Notes under the pieces: model-generated | What the model saw: the letters and a program-made list of their open reading frames with translations, nothing else | Database searches by the model: none | What the model was told of the DNA's origin: nothing | Assembly: GCF_017813365.1 (NCBI RefSeq) | Contig: NZ_JAGIZA010000015.1 | Coordinates: 1-64,000 of the forward strand | Source of the DNA: Roseomonas indoligenes | Lineage (GTDB): Bacteria > Pseudomonadota > Alphaproteobacteria > Acetobacterales > Acetobacteraceae | Direction of reading: 5' to 3' | DNA length: 64,000 bases | Program-made: the position numbers and the translations under genes | Shown here: positions 59,665 through 64,000 of the stretch, one piece after another | Numbering within the stretch: the stretch's first letter is position 1 | How the letters are laid out: the number at the start of each line of letters is the position of its first letter

Positions 59665-60546
59665 CTAGCGGGCCGGCGGCCCCTGGTTCGCCCCGTGCGG
59701 CCCGGCGAGGAGGCCGGCGCGGGCGTGCCAGCCTTCCATCAGTTGCAGCACGGTCGCCGCGGTCTCCTCGATGCTGCGGCGGGTCACGTCGATCACCGGC
59801 CAGCCATGGGCGGTGCAGAGGCGCCGGGCGGACAGGATCTCCGCCTTCACCGCCTCCGGGTCCACGTAGTCGGTCGCTTCCTGGCGGATCGCGCCGGGGC
59901 TGTGGCCGATGAGCTTCAGCCGGTGGCGGCGGATCTCCAGTAGGGCGTTCACCTCGATCGTCAGCCCGACCACCGGGCAGGGCGGGGCCTCCAGCTCCGG
60001 GGGAAGGACGGTGCCGGGCACGATCGGCACGTTGGCGGCCTTGATGCCGCGATTGGCCAGGTAGAAGCAGGTCGGCGTCTTGCTGCTGCGGGAGACGCCG
60101 ACGAGGCAGACATCGGCCTCCGCGATGCCGGCGGTGCCCTGCCCGTCGTCATGGGCCAGCACGTAGTGCATGGCGTCGATGCGGCGGAAATAGTCCGCGT
60201 CCAGTACGTGCTGGGCAGCGCGCTTCTCCTTCGCCGCCTCGCCGATCGCGGCTTGCAGCAGGTCCAGCGTCTGGTCGAGGACGGAGAGGCTGGTGACGCC
60301 CAGGCGGGCCGTGAACTCCTCCAGGGAGTGGCGGAGCGACTTGTCCGCCATGGTGAAGAGGACGGGGCCGGGCTCCGCCTGGATGCCCTCCAGCACCTGT
60401 TCCAGCTGGAACCGGGACCGGACGAGGAACCAGCGGTGCTGGATGACGTGCGGTTCCTCGAAGCGCGCCAGTGTCGCGCGCGCCATGGAGTTCAGCGTCT
60501 CCCCGGTGCTGTCCGAGACGAGGTGGAGGTTGGTGATGCGCGGCAT
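59665..60546 (-). CDS. pyruvate,phosphate dikinase / PEP synthase regulatory protein (DUF299)
   Basis: A 293-residue bifunctional kinase/pyrophosphorylase that phosphorylates and reactivates PPDK or PEP synthase using ADP and phosphate. N-terminal [18 protein letters not shown] and the P-loop GVSRSSKT (150-157) are family-specific. [19 protein letters not shown] is the other conserved block. In alphaproteobacteria this gene commonly neighbours hemE across the chromosome origin, as here. Confidence 0.94.
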   Translation of the reverse strand: MPRITNLHLVSDSTGETLNSMARATLARFEEPHVIQHRWFLVRSRFQLEQVLEGIQAEPGPVLFTMADKSLRHSLEEFTARLGVTSLSVLDQTLDLLQAAIGEAAKEKRAAQHVLDADYFRRIDAMHYVLAHDDGQGTAGIAEADVCLVGVSRSSKTPTCFYLANRGIKAANVPIVPGTVLPPELEAPPCPVVGLTIEVNALLEIRRHRLKLIGHSPGAIRQEATDYVDPEAVKAEILSARRLCTAHGWPVIDVTRRSIEETAATVLQLMEGWHARAGLLAGPHGANQGPPAR

Positions 60547-60589
60547 CGGACGAGCCTAGCCCAGATCGGGCGGGAATGAGGAGAAGCCG

Positions 60590-60885
60590 CTGGGGAGGAC
60601 TCGGGGCGCGGGGGTGAGTCCTGGGGATGAATCCCGGCCTTCCCCGACTCCCGCTGAGTCATGGGGAGGGTGAGTCACGACTCACGCCAGGGTGGATCGA
60701 ATCCCCGCCCCTTCTGTGACCCCCCGGGGAGCGAGTCACCGACTCGGCCCGAGTCAGCGAGTCCCCGCCCCTCCGGCCCTGTGGAAAACCCTCGGGATGA
60801 AATGCGCCGGCGGATGCGTCCACAGGACTCACACCCCCTACTAACCACCCCAATCTTTCTTAAAGAATCCAATTAGAGTGAAAGG
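60590..60885. other. candidate chromosomal replication origin (oriC)
   Basis: The 345-bp gap between the divergent DUF299 gene and hemE holds 14 GANTC sites in 272 bp (first at 60598, last at 60865); about one would be expected. TGTGGAAAA (60780-60788) is one base from the DnaA box TGTGGATAA, and TCCACA (60819-60824) is the same core reversed. The 3' part (60840-60883) is strongly AT-rich. In Caulobacter and relatives oriC lies at hemE and carries clustered GANTC sites for CcrM. Confidence 0.65.
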
Positions 60886-60891
60886 GGCCCG

Positions 60892-61953
60892 ATGGACCCC
60901 GTGGACAAACCCTTCCTCCGTGCCCTGGCCGGCGAGGCCGTGTGGCCGCCGCCGGTCTGGCTCATGCGCCAGGCCGGCCGGTACCTGCCGGAATACCGCG
61001 CCACGAAGGAGCGTGCGGGCGGCTTCCTGGAGCTGTGCCTGAACCCCGAGCTCTCGGCCGAGGTCACCTTCCAGCCCCTGCGCCGCTTCCCCGGCCTGGA
61101 CGCCGCCATTCTCTTCACAGACCTGCCGATGCTGCCCTGGGCCATGGGCCAGGGCCTCCGCTACGGAAAGGGTGGAGCGGAGGGTGTGGGACCCATCCTG
61201 GACCCGGTGCGCGACGCCGCCGCCCTGGCGGCTCTGCGCCCGGCCGAGGCGGCCCGGCGTGCCTCCCCCATCATGGAGACCGTCGCCCGGATCCGCCTGG
61301 GACTGGAAAGGGATCATCCCGGCACCGCCCTGATCGGCTTCGCCGGCGCCCCCTGGACCACCGCCTGCTATATGATCGACGGCCGTGGCGGCTCCGGCTT
61401 CCCCGAGGCGCGCCGTGCCGCCGAGGAAAGGCCGGACTTCCTCGCCGACCTCTACGATGTCCTGCTGGAGGCCGCGGAAGCCTATCTCATCGCCCAGGCC
61501 GAAGCGGGCGCCGAGGCGCTGATGCTCTTCGACTCCTGGTCCGGCCTCCTGCCCCCCGACCTCTTTGACCGCTGGGTCGTGGCTCCCACAGCCGTCCTCA
61601 CGGCCCGCCTGAGGGCCCGGCTGGGCCCAGACTTCCCCCTGATCGGCTTCCCCCGCCTGGCCGGCCCTGGGCTGCCCTCCTACGCCGCCTCGGCCGGCGT
61701 GCAGGGGATGGGCCTGGACGAGACGGTGGACCCGGTCTGGGCCGCCTCTACCCTGCCGCGTGACGTCACCCTGCAGGGCAACCTGGACTCCCGCCTCCTG
61801 GTCCAGGGCGGGCCGGGGATGAAGGAGGCGACGGCCGCCATCCTCGCCGCCATGAAGGGCCGCCCCTTCATCTTCAACCTCGGTCACGGCATCACGCCGG
61901 ACACGCCGGTCGACCACGTGGCCGAGCTGGTGCGACAGGTGAAGGCGGGATAG
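60892..61953 (+). CDS. hemE: uroporphyrinogen decarboxylase
   Basis: A 353-residue enzyme of tetrapyrrole synthesis that decarboxylates uroporphyrinogen III to coproporphyrinogen III. The signature MRQAGRYLPEYR is at residues 24-35. LFTDLP (usually LFSDI), GFAGAPWTTACYMIDGRG and NLGHGI are all present. The start begins 10 bp after an AT-rich stretch in the candidate oriC. In this order (oriC-hemE) it matches Caulobacter. Confidence 0.97.
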   Translation: MDPVDKPFLRALAGEAVWPPPVWLMRQAGRYLPEYRATKERAGGFLELCLNPELSAEVTFQPLRRFPGLDAAILFTDLPMLPWAMGQGLRYGKGGAEGVGPILDPVRDAAALAALRPAEAARRASPIMETVARIRLGLERDHPGTALIGFAGAPWTTACYMIDGRGGSGFPEARRAAEERPDFLADLYDVLLEAAEAYLIAQAEAGAEALMLFDSWSGLLPPDLFDRWVVAPTAVLTARLRARLGPDFPLIGFPRLAGPGLPSYAASAGVQGMGLDETVDPVWAASTLPRDVTLQGNLDSRLLVQGGPGMKEATAAILAAMKGRPFIFNLGHGITPDTPVDHVAELVRQVKAG

Positions 61954-62057
61954 CCGCAGCCCGATGAAGCCAGGGCAATGAAGCCAGGGCGATGAAACCG
62001 GCGCGGCGCGCGCTATATTACAGGGCTGTGAGAAACCCTCTCGGGAGCAACCCGTCC

Positions 62058-63038
62058 ATGCGCCCCCGCCCCCGCCCCCGCGCCCGCCTCCTGGCCGCCT
62101 TCGCCGCCCTGGCCCTCGCGCTCGGCCCCGCCATTGCCGAGGCCCGGCCCGGTGGCGGCTTCTCCTCGGGCAGCCGGGGCAGCCGCAGCTACGCCCCGCC
62201 GCCGAGCACCCGCACCGCGCCCGGCACCGCGAACCCCTTCAACCGTACGGAAACGCCGCGCCCGGGCTACAACGCGCCCAGCCCCGGCTACGCCCAGCCG
62301 CGCCCGACGCCGAGCTACACCAACCCCAACCGGGGCGGCATGTTCGGCGGCGGCTTCATGTCCGGCCTGATGGGCGGCCTGCTTGGCGCCGGCATCGCCG
62401 GGATGCTGTTCGGCCATGGTGCCTTCGGCGGCATGTCCGGCGGCGCGGGCTTCCTGGGCTTCCTGCTCCAGCTCGCCCTGATCGCCGGCATCATCTGGTT
62501 CGTGCTGCGCGCCCTGCGGAACCGCAGCCCGGCTCCGGCCATGGCAGGGGCCACCCCCAACGGCGCCATGGCCCGCAGCCTGGACGACGGCAACGCCATG
62601 GGCCGTGGCGCCGGTGGCCGCACCGCCACCCGCGCGCTGCAGATCACGGAGACGGACTTCGCCGCCTTCGAGAACACCCTGATCCGCATCAACCAGGCCT
62701 GGTCCAACCGCGACACCGGCACCCTCGCCCGCCTCGCCACGCCGGAGATGGTCCGCTACTTCGAGGGCGACCTGCGCGACCTCTCCGCCCGCGGCTGGCA
62801 CAACGAAACCCGCGACGTGCGGCTGGAATCCGGCGACCTCTCCGAGGCCTGGGCGGAGGACGGCCTGGAATACGCCACGGTGGCCATGCGCTTCAGCATG
62901 ATCGACGTGACCCGCGACACCGCCGGCCAGGTGGTGGAGGGAGACCCGAACACCCGGCAGACCTCCACGGAGATCTGGACCTTCGTCCGCCGGCCGCGCG
63001 AGACCTGGCTGCTCTCGGCGATCCAGCAGGTCGGCTGA
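62058..63038 (+). CDS. Tim44/TIM44-like domain protein with signal and glycine-rich region
   Basis: A 326-residue protein. After an Arg-rich signal (RLLAAFAALALALGPAIAEA) comes a Gly/Ser/Pro-rich low-complexity segment (about residues 30-95) and a hydrophobic glycine zipper (GLMGGLLGAGIAGMLFG) with a second helix (FLGFLLQLALIAGIIWFVLR). A C-terminal Tim44-like domain (about 200-326; FAAFENTLIRINQAWSNRDT) ends it. These proteins resemble bacterial TIM44 homologs of unknown function. GGAG precedes the ATG. Confidence 0.85.
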   Translation: MRPRPRPRARLLAAFAALALALGPAIAEARPGGGFSSGSRGSRSYAPPPSTRTAPGTANPFNRTETPRPGYNAPSPGYAQPRPTPSYTNPNRGGMFGGGFMSGLMGGLLGAGIAGMLFGHGAFGGMSGGAGFLGFLLQLALIAGIIWFVLRALRNRSPAPAMAGATPNGAMARSLDDGNAMGRGAGGRTATRALQITETDFAAFENTLIRINQAWSNRDTGTLARLATPEMVRYFEGDLRDLSARGWHNETRDVRLESGDLSEAWAEDGLEYATVAMRFSMIDVTRDTAGQVVEGDPNTRQTSTEIWTFVRRPRETWLLSAIQQVG

Positions 63039-63040
63039 CG

Positions 63041-63203
63041 GTCTGTCCCGGGGAGAGGAAGGAATTCTTCCTCTCCGCGGCCCCCTCACCATCATCTCTT
63101 TCTAGGTTCTTGGCTTTCCTCGGCTGACGGTGCGCCTCGGCTCGTGGAGCCGAGGCGACTGCAAAGGCAGGACCGGACCCACCACGCGGAAACTCCGTGT
63201 CAG
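63041..63203 (+). repeat. structured intergenic repeat, copy 6 (truncated)
   Basis: About 163 bp, beginning 3 bp after the Tim44-like gene stop. It keeps the first hairpin (CCGGGGAGAGGAA arms, GGAA at the loop, one mismatch), the C/T tract with CATCATC, and the 10-bp stem GCCTCGGCTC/GAGCCGAGGC with a GTG loop (63134-63156). The two distal hairpins are missing. It fills the convergent gap to rutB. Confidence 0.8.
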
Positions 63204-63207
63204 GGCG

Positions 63208-63921
63208 CTAAGCCCTGGCGAGCTCCGTCAGCGCCGCCGTATCCGTCACCCATCCGAAGAAGGTCTTCACGTTGAAGACCGTCGCGTCGTGCACGAAACG
63301 CGGCCCGCCCTGCCAGCAGGCGTCCTCCACCAGCACCGGCCAGAACTCGTGGTGGAAGGCCTCGCGCAGGGTGCTTTCCACGCAGACATTGGTGGCCACG
63401 CCGCAGAAGAGGATGTCGCGGATGTCCCGGGCACGCAGCATCATCTCCAACTGGGTGCCGTTGAAGCCGCCGTAGCGGGGCTTCTGGATCAGGATGTCGC
63501 CGGGCGCGCGCTGCATCTGCGGCACCAGGGCGTAGTCCCAGGTCCCCTTGGCCAGGAGGGTTCCGGCCAGTTCGGGCTGCTCGCGCATCAGGCGCAGGGC
63601 GTTGGACTTCCAATAATTGGGTGAACCGGGACCGCCGGCCTCAATGCCCTCGGGGTCCCAGCCGTTCTGGAACCAGACGACCTGGATGCCGAGCATCCGG
63701 GCGGCGGCCACCACCTGCGTCACCTTGCCGATAACGGATTGCGCGCCGGAGAGATCGAAGCCGGCCTTGTCCAGGTAGCCTTCCTCCGAGGCGTAGGCGT
63801 TCTGCATGTCCACCACGATCAGGGCGGTGCGGGAGGGCAGGATCGGGAAGGCCTCGGGCTCGGCGGGCAGGAGGCGGTCGCCAGGGACGCGGGGGAGTTC
63901 CTGGGGGGTGCGGTCGGTCAT
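63208..63921 (-). CDS. rutB: ureidoacrylate amidohydrolase RutB
   Basis: A 237-residue isochorismatase-fold hydrolase. The segment VVDMQNAYASEEGYLDKAGF is typical of RutB. The catalytic triad is Asp38, Lys147 (IQKPRYGGF) and Cys180 (GVATNVCVEST). RutB hydrolyses ureidoacrylate in pyrimidine ring catabolism. No other rut gene lies in the window, and the neighbour to the right overlaps by an ATGA, so more of the pathway may follow. Confidence 0.85.
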   Translation of the reverse strand: MTDRTPQELPRVPGDRLLPAEPEAFPILPSRTALIVVDMQNAYASEEGYLDKAGFDLSGAQSVIGKVTQVVAAARMLGIQVVWFQNGWDPEGIEAGGPGSPNYWKSNALRLMREQPELAGTLLAKGTWDYALVPQMQRAPGDILIQKPRYGGFNGTQLEMMLRARDIRDILFCGVATNVCVESTLREAFHHEFWPVLVEDACWQGGPRFVHDATVFNVKTFFGWVTDTAALTELARA

Positions 63922-64000
63922 CGAAGAACGTCCTCGGGGCGCTGCAGGAGCCGGCCCTCACGCAACGCGGCGGGGCGGTTGGGATAGAGGTCTGCAAGGG
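63918..64000 (-). CDS. C-terminal end of an unknown gene
   Basis: The last 26 codons of a minus-strand gene, ending LADLYPNRPAALREGRLLQR, then PEDVLR and TGA. Its stop overlaps the rutB ATG (ATGA), so it is coupled to rutB. Too little is present to name it. Confidence 0.6.
   Translation of the reverse strand, partial: LADLYPNRPAALREGRLLQRPEDVLR

Noticed and set aside
60655-60880. Small overlapping frames in the oriC candidate
   Set aside because: Frames of 60-70 codons on both strands cross a region of repeated GANTC sites; no ribosome-binding sites or conserved composition.
60855-60880. CtrA box at the hemE end of the origin candidate
   Set aside because: TTAA is followed by TTAG after 9 nt, not the 7-nt TTAA-N7-TTAA spacing, so I do not call a CtrA site.

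Overview
The window is GC-rich (roughly 70 percent by eye), tightly packed chromosomal DNA from an alphaproteobacterium, most likely a Roseomonas-like member of the Acetobacteraceae. The evidence is the alphaproteobacterial origin-proximal block (rho, mnmE, mnmG, rsmG, parA, parB, hemE), two parS sites, a candidate origin packed with GANTC (CcrM-type) methylation sites, and five periplasmic Bug/TctC solute receptors spread over catabolic gene sets. No rRNA, tRNA, CRISPR array or transposase was seen.

1-13 kb: a sensory and stress region. Two paralogous PAS histidine kinases (3432 and 10451), a FixJ-type LuxR response regulator (2745) and two single-domain receivers (2312 and 12092) sit among an alpha/beta hydrolase, a limonene-epoxide-hydrolase-like protein, an ene-reductase, a degenerate short-chain dehydrogenase, an AraC regulator and a small secreted protein made of six 14-residue DGANFDMSRQS-type repeats. 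A 16-bp dyad, TCATAC-N4-GTATGA, recurs near several promoters here and is a candidate operator for this two-component system.

12.5-30 kb: catabolic operons, each with a local regulator. GntR/FCD faces an amidohydrolase - two-domain VOC dioxygenase-like - flavin hydroxylase - fumarylacetoacetase-like - TctC operon, built with GTGA/ATGA stop-start overlaps. LysR faces two tandem UxaA/GarD-type dehydratases, a malate/lactate dehydrogenase-like enzyme and a TctC. MocR faces a PLP threonine-dehydratase-like enzyme. A TctC, a cupin, a tautomerase and crcB follow.

30-46 kb: a four-LCCL plus OmpA envelope protein, a YbjN-like protein, small transporters and AmpG. Then rho, a GNAT, a quinone reductase, Ogt, a 2Fe-2S thioredoxin-like ferredoxin, mnmE-mnmG-rsmG-parA-parB. 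One parS lies in the 5' end of the ferredoxin gene and a perfect one in the 5' end of rsmG.

46-64 kb: hydantoinase A/B plus TctC, a membrane coiled-coil protein, a CoA-transferase and HMG-CoA-lyase pair facing IclR, a receiver, a halogenase-like flavoprotein, AzlCD, a secreted nuclease, a PEP-synthase/PPDK regulatory kinase, the candidate oriC, hemE, a Tim44-like protein and rutB.

The most unusual non-coding feature is a family of six ~160-270 bp intergenic repeats (6.8, 33.8, 46.0, 50.9, 58.2 and 63.0 kb). Each is a string of strong hairpins whose stems vary by compensatory changes. Each lies just 3' of a gene and has the same polarity relative to that gene. Two copies are identical over 252 bp. 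This looks like a structured, mobile or gene-converted 3'-end element rather than a chance repeat.
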